DNA of 64,000 nucleotides from Solanum dulcamara. Its lineage: Eukaryota > Streptophyta > Magnoliopsida > Solanales > Solanaceae. The translations under genes were made by a program, and so were the position numbers. The notes below the pieces were generated by a model that did not search any database, was not told where the DNA came from, and saw nothing but the letters and a program-made list of their open reading frames with translations. Location: positions 35,042,001 through 35,106,000 of the forward strand of contig NC_077243.1 in the NCBI RefSeq assembly GCF_947179165.1, in the 5' to 3' direction. Shown piece after piece: positions 1 to 12,200 of this stretch. The first letter of the stretch is position 1. Every line of letters begins with the position of its first letter.

Positions 1-496
1 ATGGAATAACTATAAGACAAACTTAGTAAAATCTATATTTTCTAGAGGAAATCATTTTATTGTCTAAAGACTTGTATCTACATTTTATTAAATTTATTCC
101 TATACACATGAAATAAATTTAGTTACAATGTATATTTAGTTTGTACAATGATTGTTTATATGCGACATGACTTATATAAATTTATAATTCAATTATTTGT
201 GTTAATATTGTTATTAAGTGTTTCTATATTGTTATAGAATTTGTTCTTATTTAATCTTGAATTTATGTGATTTAAGATAAGTATTTCTTAGATAATGAAT
301 AATGTTAAATTTACAACATATTGGAATTCAGATGATGATTGGGAACTTAGTGAACCTTTCATTCTCAATATAATATGAAATAAATATTGACATAGTTAAT
401 TATTTTAAGAATTATTATGTATATGAATTTAGGCTACAATTATGTACATAGTTGTCTCGTGTAATTTTATACTTTGTTAAATTAGTGTGTCAACTA
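1..496. other. AT-rich sequence, no feature recognised
   Basis: This stretch is very AT-rich and has no long reading frame. It lies directly upstream of the gag-like frame of copia-1 and may hold its leader or a decayed 5' LTR. I compared it by eye with the candidate 3' LTR at 8003-8312 and saw no matching block, and I see no primer-binding site. I make no functional claim. Confidence 0.5.
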
Positions 497-1400
497 CTGC
501 AAAAAATATTATTGTCGAGCTTAACAAAGGTGATACGCTTAACATGATAATTATGATTTATGGAGCATGAAAATTCAATATATCCTGGAAGAGCAAGAGG
601 CTCTTGAAGCTCTTAATGTGTCTATGACACTTCCTAAAATTGGTGATACTCCACAACCTGAGAGAGATCTTGAGGCATATCGGGTTTGGAAAAAGAAGAA
701 TTATCTTACTCGCATAACGTTGCTGAGAAGCATGGATAATGATATTATGAGAGAATTCCGACAGTATGACGATCCTAAGGACATGTGGTCAACATTAAAA
801 GAAAATTTGTTCATACTTCAGTAGCCAAGTTAAGGATCCTTACTATTAAGTTTGATATTTATAAGAAGTGCCCTGATCATACTATGTGTGAGTATCTTCG
901 TCATATGTCAAATATGGTGAATGAACTAAAAGATACGAGTCATGTATTGACCAAAGAGCAACAAATCCAAGCTGTGATATGCTCCTTACCTCAAAGATGG
1001 GAAAATATGTGAATGCACTTGATCCATAATGTTAGCATTAAAATTATGGAAGATGCTTAGAGTCATATGGAAATCAAGGAAGAATTCCTCGGGGTTGACA
1101 ATATTGCCACAAATGCGTATATGGATAGTTCCGATTCAAAATATGGACATGGAAAGAAACACAAATATGGTAAATATTCTCAAAAGAAGGGGAAAAGAAA
1201 AGTCTTAAACAAGTCTAAGACTGATCAACAAGGAGAGAAATATTTTTGCTCCAAAGAAAAAGGAAAAGGTGAACATGGCTAAGCTTAAGTGCAACAATTG
1301 TGAGAACAAGGGACACTTTTCTCATGATTGTCCTGAGCCTAAAAAGGTATTTGACCTTATTAATGATTTACATAGTGATGCAAATATTTCTTGTTCTATT
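497..1400 (+). pseudogene. copia-1 gag remnant with CCHC zinc knuckle
   Basis: Gag forms the virus-like particle of the retrotransposon and packages its RNA. The frame opens with a copia-type gag N-terminus (NYDLWSMKIQ and a DPKDMWSTL block near 775-800). It shifts frame near 800 and again near 1010-1070. A nucleic-acid-binding knuckle CNNCENKGHFSHDC lies at about 1287-1330 and fits CX2CX4HX4C. A lysine-rich stretch precedes the knuckle, as is common in gag. The gene is broken into at least four frames. The integrase and RT that follow confirm its identity. Confidence 0.8.
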
Positions 1401-2994
1401 TTTTTAACTGAATCACTTCCTATATGGATTGTAGACTCAAGAGCCACCGAACATATAGCGATGAAAAGAGGTGTTTTCATAGGTTATCGACGAATTCCAT
1501 GAGAATCTAAATGAGTGTATGTAGGAAATAACTCCAAAGAGGAGGTTAAAGGGATTGGTACCTACAAACTTGAAATGTGAGACATGATGTACTATTTGCC
1601 CAGTCAATTCGCCGAAATCTAGTCTCCATCAGAATGTTGATTAAGTTAGGATTTGATTTTTTCTTTCATGAAATTGTATGGATATGTATTTAGCCAAGAC
1701 AAAATATGGCAATGGTTATTTTTATGATCAATTTTTTGTATTGGATGTTATACAGAGTTCCAATAATAATAATGTTAGTTTTACCTTATTTACGTCTTCT
1801 AATTATGAGAATGATGTCAATAGATGGCATGCTAGGAAAGAATGAATCTCTTAGCTAAAGAAGGTTTGCTTGGAAAAATAGATAAAGTAGAATTGTCTAC
1901 TTCTGAATCTTGCCTAGCTGGAAAAACTGCAAGAAAACCATTTAGGAAAGGCACAAGAGCTGATACTCTATTGTAATTAATTTATTTTGCCATTTGTGGT
2001 CCAATGAATGTAAGGGCAAGACATGGTGCTATTTACGTCATCAGTTTTATTGATGATTTTACTCGATTTAGTTATGTATATTTGATTTCTCACAAATCTA
2101 AAGCTTTAAGTTGTTTCATTAAGTTTTTATGAATTTAGTTGAGAATCAATTGAATAAAAAAATAAAATCTCTAAGTACCGATCGAGGAAGAGAATATTTA
2201 TTTGATGAGTTCAAATGATTTTTTGAAGAAAAGGGAATTTAAAGACAATTAACTATTACTTATACTCCACAACAAAATTGTGTTGCGAAACGATGAAATA
2301 GAACCTTGTTAGAAAGGGTTAGGTCGATGATGGCATAAGCGAAATAGTCAATCACTTATTGGGGTGATGCTTTGCTCACTGCTGCATTTGTACTTAATTG
2401 TGTTCCTTCAAAATCAGTTACGACTACTCCATATGAGTTATGGACTAAATGGAAGTCTAATTTGAGTATTTTGAAGCCTTAAGATTGTGCTGTTTTTTTT
2501 CATAATCCTTCTTTCCAATATGAAAAGGTAGGTCCAAGGGGAAGAAAATGTATCTTTATAAGATACTCTAAACAATCTAAGGGTTATGTGTTCATAGGTG
2601 AACAAAATAGTGGCACTGTAACTGAAGTTTAGTCACGTGATGTTACATTCATAGAGAATAATTTTCCTAAGCAGTGAGAGATAGGTCAAGACTTGTGTTT
2701 TTATGAAACTACAGACCAGACTGTTTCCTCTTCCCAAGTTCAAATGGATTTGAGTGAGAGTCACTTTAATGATAATGGATCAGTTCCAATTTCCATAGAT
2801 ACACTATCTGAATCAAATCCTTTTGACAATGTTGGTCCGAGTGGGAGTAACTTACCAATTGATAAATCAATTTATCAATCTCAACCTCGATGAACAAGTA
2901 ACCCACAAATTCCCCGTCGTCGATTTGAGATATAAGGAAAGAATTTATAGTTACTCCGGATGATGAAAATCCAAGAAATATAAATGAGGATATT
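1400..2994 (+). pseudogene. copia-1 protease and integrase remnant
   Basis: The retropepsin motif, normally D-S/T-G-A, reads DSRATEH near 1434-1455, so the active-site glycine is lost. The integrase core is recognisable at 2040-2340: FIDDFTRFSYVYLISHKSKA near 2040, STDRGREYLFDEF near 2175 and a broken NRTLLE block near 2300. A GCxAFxF-like stretch near 2490-2560 and an acidic, serine-rich linker (2693-2890) follow. There are many stops and frameshifts. The 3' end is cut at 2994 by the solo LTR. The protein would have processed the polyprotein and inserted cDNA into the genome; it is certainly inactive now. Confidence 0.8.
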
Positions 2995-4701
2995 TGTCAC
3001 GACCCAAGCCTAGGGCTTAGACGTGACACAACGAATGAGACACCCGGAGGTACCTCACCCAAGCCTCTTAGCATTTCATTTGTAATCATAAACAAATCAA
3101 GCAGAAAACAAAAGGGATGTAGGGACTAAGGGACTTCACATTTAATAAGAGTCAAAGACAACATAACATCTTTTTCTATGTCCAACCATACCTTCTACAT
3201 TAAAGACTTGGCGGGGGCTAAGACATGTCCCTAGCTCACCCTCAAAATAAGTGTCAAGAAATGCCTTAATAAAAGTCTTAATATTCTACATAACATAAGC
3301 TTAGGATAAAAAGGATGTTGTTCCCGAACCATGGGAATTCACCACAAGCAATCTTCAAACTAATTCGAGCTACCCATGTGGAGGAGGTCGAGTAGCGACA
3401 TCAGTTCCTACATGGTCATATCATGTAGGCAAAAGTATGCGTTAGTACTTTGAATGTACTAAGTATGTGATTATGCTATGAAATGAAGAACATAAGAGAG
3501 ACATGAGTAAGCAATATGCATAAGTGAATGCATGAATTAGACATCATCATATGAAACCCTAAAATATTCATTTTTTGAGAAAGTGACCATAGCTGACATT
3601 TAAGACCATGCGAGCTATTACATGGAATCCAACATAAGCTCCTACGTTGGCACGGGGAGACTACTTGCTAGGTAGAACTCTATTCAGGTTACATTTAATT
3701 TTTTAATATTTGGTGGCTACGAAGGCCTAGCCGACAAGGGCTCCTATGGTGGCACATAGTTAATGCAAAATGAGACTTTACTCAAGGACCTCTTAGGTAG
3801 AGTCCCCATATACATGCTACATTCGGTGCTAGGAAAAATCTCACGGAATAACGTTTGAACATCAATATAGCAACTTTAACATTTAAAATATCAATCGGTG
3901 AAATAGCTCATTAAAATCTTTGATTTATAATATCATCATGGCTGCCATGCCCTATTTACCGTTTTACTAATGAACCTTGATTTATAAGAAAATTAGATCT
4001 ACAATTAGTGATGGTATTCTGGATACCATGCTAATCAGACCTTCCTTTTTGGAAAAATATTCAAAAGCATTGACGGCCAATAAGGATGTCAAACATGTCA
4101 TATCATAACATTAAACATTTCATTTGATTCAATGTGACAATCGTCCTTTCACATTGAAACCTTACTTTGGCTAAGAAGCCCTTTCATCAATCAATTATTT
4201 CATAAAGACTCCCCTTCATAAGCATTTACTTCATAACATTCATTGGAGTCAAACTTCATTTCAACTTTACTTTATCATAGAAAACTAGGTGGGTTCAAAT
4301 CAATCAACTTTCAAATCATTTAAATCAAATCTAACATACATGAGAATGAAACAATTTATCATTGAAACATCTTAAAACAACCCATCAATATAATTCGAAA
4401 CTACTTTCAAGTCTTAATAGAAGGACCCTGATAAATCATCCATTTTATTTAAATAAAAATCATCATAAGTCAACATAGATAAATAAATTTCAAATATTCA
4501 AGAATTTATATATTTGAAATTGTAGTATGAAAATTCATAAAAACTCATCACTTGAAATTGAGAGTCAATATACTTTTATATCAATAGGAGTAAATAAACT
4601 TAAAATATACCATAATCTGTGCATTTAGAACCATCATGTAAAAACCCATATGATTTCATCATTTTGAATTGAAATGCAAAGTTGAGAAAATATTTGGACT
4701 C

Positions 4702-4721
4702 CATGGGTGGAAGAACCCATG
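4702..4721. repeat. Inverted repeat CATGGGT-n6-ACCCATG in the solo LTR
   Basis: This is a perfect 7 bp inverted repeat with a 6 bp loop. Its reverse complement occurs at 37956-37975 in the LTR of a different Tekay-like element. Both copies lie shortly downstream, in element orientation, of an AGGTATGT donor-like motif. A conserved LTR hairpin is an inference. Confidence 0.7.
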
Positions 4722-4964
4722 TATGAAAATCCACATACCTTAGATTGAAGCTTTTAAGAAAGTTTGATTCTTAGTCTTCTATGAGGAGCCTTGGATTCTT
4801 TGAGTTTGAGAGAAAAATTGGAGGGGATGATTTGAGAGAGAGGAGGATGAAGTTTAGGATTTTGGGGAGGTGAAAGACTGAAAAGAAATGACCCAAAAAA
4901 CATCCAAGTTCGTATATATAGATATTAGGTAATTTTTCCAAAATGTCCCTACAAAATCTGGAAA

Positions 4965-5100
4965 ACTGGACAAGTCCGCGATGGATCCGCGATGCGGATG
5001 TGTTGCACACCTTTCTAGTCGACAAAAAATGAAATCTGGAAAAATTGTCCAAGTTCGCTGCAGGTCTGCGATGCGGACTTGTTGCGGACATCTATGGTCA
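4965..5100. repeat. Imperfect direct repeat in the solo LTR (GC-richer block)
   Basis: Two diverged copies of about 75 bp share CTGGA..AA, GTCCGCGATG-like and GATGCGGA(C/T) stretches. This block is richer in CG than its surroundings. It occupies the same relative place as the CG-rich repeats of the element at 14986-24772. Confidence 0.55.
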
Positions 5101-5457
5101 ACCAAGCATAAATTTTGAATCCAAACTCGGAAAACTGAAATCTTAGTGGCGTTGGAAATAAGACTCAAAGAACTTTAATTTGATAGGTTATGGGTCACCC
5201 AATTCATTATATTCTAGGAGATATGATCATTTGAAGTTGACCCTTATACAGTCTCATACAAAAACTTAGTCGATAGAAATTCTTTGGGCTTGACATGATT
5301 TTAGAAATCCCTTATGACCCTAAACCACATCTAATACTCTTCAAATACTTAAGAATTGATTCTAACTCATATATATAATTAAAAGTCGATGAGTTTGACC
5401 CTATACGCCTAAAAAGAATGGTTCGAATCTTGGCATAGAATTTTTTGAGATGTTACA

Positions 5458-7024
5458 CTCTTACATGCCCCGCTAAATAAAAGTGGTTAAAACCAATGTA
5501 GGAGGATATGGACTTAATGAAATCTAACCAAGTATGGGAGTTGGTTGATCTATCTATAGGCCGAAAAGCCATTGGAAATAAATGTATTCTCAAAATTAAG
5601 CGTAAGGCAGATTGTAGCACCGAAAGATACAAATGTCACGTAGTAGCTAAGGGATACACACAACATGAAGGAATTGATTATGGAGAAACTTTTTCACCTG
5701 TTGTACACTTTACTTCAATAAGATTAATTTTGTCTATAGTGGCTAAGTAGACCTTGAATTGCATCAGATGGATGTGAAAACTGCATTTCTCAATGGAGAA
5801 ATAGAAGAAGAAATCTATATGAAACAACCCTATAGGGTTCGTGAAAAAAGGCAAAGAAAATAAAGTATGTTGACTTCAAAGGTCGATTTATGGCCTTAAA
5901 CAATCTTCTAGATAATGGAACTTATGTTTCCATAATGTGATCATATCCTATGGATTTGTTATGATTTAGAAGTCCATTGTGTGTACATCAAAATATTCAA
6001 AAATAAGTTTGTGATCTTATTATTGTTTGTAGATGACATACTAATAGTTGTAAGTGACATTGATTTTATAAAAGAAATAAAAGAGTGGTTATCATCTACT
6101 TTTGAGATAAAAGATATGGGTGAGGCAACATAAATTATTGGAGTTAAAATTTCAAGAGATCATTCAAAGAGATTGTTATCTCTTTCACAATAACCTTTCA
6201 TTAAGAAAGTTATTGAACTCTTTAATATGGAAGACTGCAAACCCATAAATACTCCAATTTCTAAAAGTGTAGATTTGAACCGAATGATGTGCCCTCAGAC
6301 TCTACATGAGAATGAACAAATGAGAAAAGTTCCTTTTACCAATGCAGTTGGAAGTCCTATATCAATCCTACCCAGGACCACAACATTGGAAAGCAGTTAA
6401 AAAGATATTGAGGTATCTCAAATGTACAGGTACAGTTGATTATTTCTTATGTTATCACGGAAATGATTTGCAACTCAAAGTCTATACTGATGCTGATTTG
6501 GGGGAGGGGGAGAATTAAATGACAGAAAATCCACCTTTGGATATGCATTCATACTTAATAATGGAGACATATCATGGAGTAGCAAGAAGCAGTCATGCAT
6601 AGCCTTGTCTACTATGAAAGATGAATTTGTAGAACTTTTATTTGCTGTGCAAGAAGCTTTTTGGATTAAGCATTTTCTGGTTCACTTGAGTGTGTATAAC
6701 AATGTTGTTGAGCCTATCATAATCAGTTATAATAATCAAGTTGAAATAGCCTACACAAAAGATCCAAAGTACCATTTAAAGATGAAACATATGAACACAA
6801 AATATAATTTTGTAAAAGACATGATAGTACAAAAAGAAGTGAACGTGAAATACATATCTATGCATCAAATGATAGCAGATCCCTTAACGAAACTCATAGT
6901 AAGTGATGCTTATGAGAGACTTGTGAAATCATTGGGTTTACTTAGGTGCTGGTGTATTTACATATTTCCCCATACATGTTCATGTAAATTCACATTATTG
7001 AAGTTAATGTTGATTTATGCCTAA
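5458..7024 (+). pseudogene. copia-1 reverse transcriptase and RNase H remnant
   Basis: This continues copia-1 pol after the solo LTR. Recognisable blocks are NQVWELVDL near 5526, AKGYTQHEGIDYGETFSPV at about 5647-5703, a degraded SIYGLKQSSR block near 5885 and the catalytic FVDD box at 6026-6037, which is intact. EIKDMGEA near 6108 and the RNase H blocks SKKQSCIALST and ADPLTKL (to about 6900) follow. Several stops and frameshifts separate these, for example just before 5755 and around 5830-6000. The enzyme would copy element RNA into DNA and remove the RNA strand. It is inactive because no frame spans it. Confidence 0.85.
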
Positions 7025-8002
7025 TTTCCATTCTTGTTGGTTCATATACATATATCATTTTATGTTGTGTACATGAATTTTTTGAGAATAAAAAGTATGT
7101 TGAATAGACAAAAAGATTGGCCTATTCACACAGGCAATCGCCTCTATTGTCTAAGTGACAAGTAGAGATGACACAATTATAAACTAATTATTGTTAGAAG
7201 TGATGATAAAAGAGAGCTGGAAGTTTATAATAAGGATGTCGTTTGTTAGTTTGTGTTTAATCAAATGTGATTAAAATGAGTTTGTTTGTTTCTAATGCTA
7301 GATGTGAGTTCTAAAGAATAAAATGATGAGTAGATTTGTGAACTCAAACTTAGACATGAGTTGTCTGAACTATCATCTGCACAATATTTGATTAATAAAA
7401 GACATACGCTCCATAGGAAAGGAGTTAGTACTGTGATACATGTTTCATACCATGTATGCATATAGTGACCAATAAAAGCGATACAAGTTTAGTCTCTACT
7501 TGCTAGCGTGTGAAGCCCTGAAAATTATAAGTAATTTTCACATTGTACCCTCATGACTTTAATCACTTTCTTGAGATTCAATTTGGTGTTTTCTATCTTA
7601 GTATGTTGCCAAGAAATCATGTTTGATTTGATCTGGCGGGACATTTCTAGAAAAGCATATCACGTTGAGATTAACAGATTCAGGTGATGAGGAGGATCAT
7701 TAAGTATTATCACATTACTCATGTTTATTGACTGGTTCTTTATGTTTGTCTATGAGACAAAAAAATAATGATGAACTCAAATTTAAGAAAAGAGATGATG
7801 AGAAATATAAATGTGATAAATGATCTATAGGGTACTGCATACTATAATCTACTCTAAGTTTCATTGATCAAGATGTTATATATTTCTAACAGATGTATAA
7901 CAACGAAGCTCTCAAAGTATGCATTGGTCACACGATCTAGTAGTCATGTATGAATGTTAAAGAATATGAATGAGAATTCACCCACTATGTGTGAGTGGGA
8001 GA
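7025..8002 (+). other. copia-1 3' untranslated region with polypurine-tract-like end
   Basis: There is no coding similarity here. The stretch ends in GTGAGTGGGAGA just before the candidate LTR start, which resembles the purine tract before many plant copia 3' LTRs. A frame of about 66 codons on the minus strand (7261-7461) looks like chance. Confidence 0.55.
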
Positions 8003-8312
8003 TGAAGGAATTAAATTTGGGGCACCTATGTAGGTCAATCCGAATACATTTAAATAAGGGAAGAGACATAACTATTCTGAATTTTTTTGAAAAGTGTATC
8101 CCTTTATAATAAAGAAAAGAGAAGAGACACAGCTATTCAGATTGTTTCTGAAAAGTTGTATCCCTTTACTTCTATAAAAGGGAAGTCTTAAGAAAAAAAG
8201 ACTGATACCTTAGATTCTTGTTTTCTTCCTTCTTCCTTCTCCAATTCCTAAAATTTCTATTAAAGATTCTTGTATAGACTTCTTCTCCAAAAAGAAAAAG
8301 ACTTCTATAACA
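8003..8312 (+). repeat. copia-1 candidate 3' LTR
   Basis: This 310 bp segment runs from TGAAGG to TATAACA after the purine tract. It holds a TATA-like TCTATAAAAGGG near 8172-8183. Two ~60 bp diverged direct repeats lie upstream of it (8060-8108 and 8115-8170; both carry GAGACA, CTATTC and TATCCCTTTA). A promoter with upstream tandem enhancer-like repeats is typical of LTR U3. No partner LTR was seen, so the boundaries rest on motifs only. Confidence 0.5.
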
Positions 8313-8427
8313 GGTATGTGATTATAGACTATAACTATTTTTGGTATAGTTCATGTTTCATAAACATGTGATTACACTGTTAAACTAGTGAAACAAATTC
8401 AATGATCCTACAAACTATGTGTTTGAG

Positions 8428-8927
<500 letters not shown>

Positions 8928-9077
8928 GTGACAAATCTTGCCCCTTTCTACTATTTTAGTATAACAATAAAAGAAGCAGATATATAGATCATGGCTTCAT
9001 ACATCTACCAATCTTTAATTGGTAATATATATATACTCCCTCTGTCTCAATTTGTACATTTACACCTTGTGGTGCAG

Positions 9078-9464
9078 GGGTATCCATCAACACTTTTGAC
9101 CTTGAGGACCAGTATCCACTAGTTTATGATGGAGACGTTCCAAATACTGAGGCGGGGTATAATGGATTTGAATTCAGGTATTAAATTGAAGCAGTATAAG
9201 TTTGAATATACTTCTTTAATTGTATAGAATATATAAAAACATTATACAAATGGAAGGTACTGTGAAGAAAATTCATTGGACAAAAGTAAGGTTAGAGGCA
9301 AAATTGTCTTCTATAATGGGACTTACAACGGAACAATTATTGCTGGAGCCATTGGAGCTATAATACAAGATGATTTCAAAGATGCTTCCTTTTCTTTCCC
9401 CTTATCCTTAACATACTTGAGCACAAATGATGTCAACAGAGTTTACAATAATCTATATAAAACA
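9078..9464 (+). pseudogene. Subtilase exons: linker and protease-associated (PA) region
   Basis: The exon at 9078-9177 follows a GGTGCAG acceptor and encodes GVSINTFDLEDQYPLVYDGD. A GT..AG intron (9178-9256) comes next. The exon from 9257 encodes RYCEENSLDKSKVRGKIVFY and an inserted PA-type segment down to NNLYKT. The frame is open, so this is the best preserved part. It is cut at 9464 by copia-2. The original sequence resumes at 14701, where CG|GTATAT looks like the natural 5' splice site. Confidence 0.85.
9460..9464. repeat. Left target-site duplication of copia-2 (AAACA)
   Basis: AAACA directly precedes the TGATGTAATG start of the 5' LTR. It is repeated at 14696-14700 directly after the CCAACA end of the 3' LTR. 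Five bases is the expected length for LTR retrotransposon integration. Confidence 0.8.
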
Positions 9465-10060
9465 TGATGTAATGTTTCTCCTACTTGACAAAATGCAAGC
9501 TGGCATTGTGGTCAAGTCAAAAGGATTGTATAACTTTTGACTATGGAAAGTCAAAAAAGGCGTGAAGGGAAGAGAAGACAATTTTGGATTTTTCATTTGA
9601 AAAATCAACAAAGTCAAAAAACGGCGTGAAAGGAAGAGAAGACAATTTTGATTTTTTATTTAAAAAATCAACGCTCACCTAACTCATTTCATTTGGCTAT
9701 AAATAAGCCATTCTCTCTTCAAATTTAATAGATCACAACACAACAACAAGAGTAAGTGAAGAATTATTCGCTTAGAGAGATCAAAAACGTTCTTCGATAA
9801 AAGAGAGTTATTTTGTATTTCTTTTAAGAGGTTATTATAAGAGTGGGTTAGTAATCAAAGAAGTTCTTTGATTAGAGTGAGTAGTTATGAGGATATCTTT
9901 GTTCGCTTACTATTTGTAATTGAAAGATTTTTTGGAGTTATTTTGTGGACGTAGTCCAAAGGTTTTGGATGAACCACAACCACATTAAATTTTTAGTATC
10001 TACTTTGCTCTATTAATTCCTCCTGATTTTTTTATTGCTTATTCTGCTGCTTGCCCAACA
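9465..10060 (+). repeat. copia-2 5' LTR
   Basis: This 596 bp LTR starts TGATGTAATG and ends GCCCAACA. A TATA box TATAAATAA lies at 9698-9706. A ~63 bp tandem duplication (9550-9612 and 9613-9675, each starting GTCAAAAAA and containing GAAGAGAAGACAATTTT) is absent from the 3' LTR and accounts for the length difference. The duplication lies just upstream of the TATA box. Confidence 0.88.
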
Positions 10061-10062
10061 AG

Positions 10063-10074
10063 TGGTATCAGAGC
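10063..10074 (+). other. copia-2 primer-binding site
   Basis: TGGTATCAGAGC, two bases after the 5' LTR, is the classic complement of the 3' end of plant initiator methionine tRNA. It primes minus-strand cDNA synthesis. Confidence 0.9.
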
Positions 10075-10087
10075 CTAGTTTAGGTTC

Positions 10088-11085
10088 ATGGCAATGGAGT
10101 TAAAGAAAAGCAAAATAATCAACCTAAACGGTATAAACTACCTTATTAGGAGAAGCAAGATGAAGGATCTTATCATGGTTACAAAGATGCACTTGTGATT
10201 GTTTTCTATTGTCAAACTAGAAGAGATGTCTGATGAAACATGGGAGTTTGAGCATGAAAACGTTTGTGGCTATATTCGACAATTTGTCGATGACAATATT
10301 TACAATCAAATTTGTACTAAAACGCATGCTAGAACTCTGTGGAACAAGTTGGAGAAGTTGTATGCCTCAAAGACCAGCAACAACAAACTATTTTATTTGA
10401 CCCAGATGATGGAAGTAAAATATCAAGAAAACACTTCTTTACCCGATCATCTAAACAATGTAGAAAGCATCGTGGATCAGTTGTCGATGATGGGCATAAA
10501 GTTTGATGATGTGATAATTGCTCTTATGGTTTTAGCTTTTTTATCAGTGTCATGGGAAAGAATTCTTCTGTGATTACAACTTCCTGACTCAAAAAAGATG
10601 CTACGAAAATAGCAAGAATTGGAAAAAGGCGCAGAGCCAAAGTAAGCAATTTCATAATATGTGTAATGTGCCAAATAAGCAACGCTGAAGGTGTCTTTGA
10701 AAAGTACTACACCAAATGGTGTTGTAAGCATGGAAGCTGTTAAGAGAAGTATATTAAATGAGGAGATGAGACGTAGATCTCAAGGTTCAACCTCTTCTTC
10801 ACAGTCAGAAGTTTCGATTACTAAAATGAAAGGGGAGAAGACAATTTAAGGGTTCAACCTCCAGAGACAGGAGTAGGGGGAAATCAAAAAAATATGCAAA
10901 CATCGAGTGCCATTATTGCTAGAAACAAAGGACACCTCAAGCGGTTTTGCCAAAAACTCAAGAATGGCTGGCAAAATAACAAAGACAAGAAGGGAGAGGT
11001 GAGCAGTGATGATGAACGAGAAAATCTTGTCGAAGATTTCAACATTAGCTGTGACAGTGAGATTGTTAGTCAATTAAACCAAGAG
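10088..11085 (+). pseudogene. copia-2 gag remnant (UBN2 type)
   Basis: The ATG at 10088 starts a frame with INLNGINYLIRR, the start typical of copia gag. It is stopped by TGA at about 10197, then stays open to 10573 with WNKLEKLY and LNNVESIVDQLSMMGIKFDD. A further stop region follows, then VVSMEAVKRSILNEEMRRRS. The zinc knuckle is split by a frameshift: CHYC in one frame near 10907, NKGHLKRFC in the next. It would have formed the particle and bound RNA. Confidence 0.85.
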
Positions 11086-12200
11086 ACAAGTTGGGTAATT
11101 GGTACCAATGAAACCATCCATGCCACGCCACGCCACGCCACACAAACAACTCTTCTCATCTTACATAAACGGAGACTATGGTGTTGTAAAGATGGGGAAT
11201 GGAAACTTGTTAAAAATTATTGGCAAAGGAGATATCTGTTTGAAAATGGAGAATGTCACAAAGATTTTTCTAAAAGATGTTAGGCACATCCCTGACATGC
11301 GCCTAAATTTAATCTCTAGGGTGCAAGCTGGATGAAGAAGGTTTCCAAAATAGTTTTGGAAATGGAAAACAGAAGCTCACCAAAGGCTCCCTTATCATTG
11401 CGAGAGGACACAAACTCTCAAGACTATATGTGATGCAAGAAAAGGTCCTCAATGTATCTATAAATGTGAAAAAAAATGAAAATACCAAATGGTTATGGCA
11501 TAAGAGACTTTGCCACGCTGGTGAAAAGGGGATGTATAAGTTGGTGAAAGATAAGGTTCTACCTGATTTAGATTAGGTACTCTTAAATAAATGCGAAGAT
11601 TATCTAGCTGGGAAACAAAACAAAGTTTCCTTTTATAGTTCTCCACCTGCCAAAGTTACTTGGTAGACAAAAATACTTTGTGACCTTCATCGATGACCAT
11701 TATAGGAAAACGTGGGATTATACCATTAAGTCCAAAGATCAAGTGTCAGAAATCTTCAAGCAATTTTATGCCTCAGTTGAGAGAGAATTTGGGAAGAAGA
11801 TCAAATGTATCCGCACAGACACTGGTGGAGAGTATACTGGACCATTTCATGCTTATTGCAAAAACCATGCCATTCGACATCAAAGGACGCCTCCAAAAAT
11901 GCCATAGTTGAATGGTTTGGCAGAGAGGATGAACCTAACTTTGATACAAAGAATAAGGGGTATACTCTTTTATTCAAAGTTGGATAAATCTTGTTGGGGT
12001 GAATCTTTACTTGCAACAGTATATGTGCTAAATCGCTCACCGTGTGTCCCTCTTCAGTATGAAGTTCTGGAGAAGGTTTGGTCAGGTAAGAATGTTTTTT
12101 ATAACCATTTGCAAGTATTTGGGTGCAAAGCTTTTGTTCATGTTCTGAAGAAGGAAAGGCAAAAGCTTGATGTTAAAGAAAGATAGAGAGTGCTTATTGG
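11086..12200 (+). pseudogene. copia-2 protease and integrase remnant
   Basis: The protease motif expected as WVxD(S/T)GA reads WVIGTNE near 11091, losing the catalytic Asp. The pre-integrase zinc motif has WHKRLCHAGEKGM near 11497, but its second cysteine pair reads CEDYLAG, so one Cys is lost. Core integrase residues remain visible: the FIDD Asp near 11686, the RTDTGGEY Asp near 11814 and the NGLAER Glu near 11911. A TAG stop in PKMP*LNG (about 11906), at a position where I expect CAG, separates the last two. The C-terminal ...VFGCKAFVHV block near 12115 ends before a stop at 12184. Confidence 0.85.

Larger units (their letters stand above)
2995..5457 (-). mobile_element. Solo LTR of a Tekay-like Ty3/gypsy element inside copia-1
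   Basis: On the minus strand the segment runs from TGTAACATCTC to GGGTCGTGACA, a TG...CA LTR of 2463 bp. Its U5-side half resembles the LTR at 37035-39359, and its ends resemble the LTRs at 14986 and 22358. No internal domain or primer site is present, so it is a solo LTR, the usual product of LTR-LTR recombination. Copia-1 RT sequence resumes immediately after it. The flanking pentamers ATATT and CTCTT agree at only three of five positions, so the target duplication is decayed or unproven. Reading frames of about 100 codons on its minus strand (4771-5168) have no family signature. Confidence 0.85.
497..8312 (+). mobile_element. copia-1: decayed Ty1/copia LTR retrotransposon, interrupted by a solo LTR
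   Basis: The domain order is gag (CCHC knuckle), protease, integrase, reverse transcriptase, RNase H, then a 3' untranslated region and one candidate 3' LTR. Integrase before RT defines the Ty1/copia superfamily. All frames carry stops and frameshifts. The element is split at 2995-5457 by a minus-strand gypsy solo LTR; coding similarity resumes at about 5458. No 5' LTR was found, so the left boundary is only the first recognisable gag sequence. Being broken by a younger insertion marks it as one of the oldest layers in the window. Confidence 0.85.

Noticed and set aside
1..490. 5' LTR of copia-1
   Set aside because: I looked for similarity to 8003-8312 and for a primer-binding site and found neither.
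4771..5168. Two overlapping ~105-codon minus-strand frames
   Set aside because: They lie within a solo LTR, overlap in different frames and show no protein family signature.
2985..5465. Clear 5 bp target duplication around the solo LTR
   Set aside because: The flanks ATATT and CTCTT match at three of five bases only, too weak to claim.
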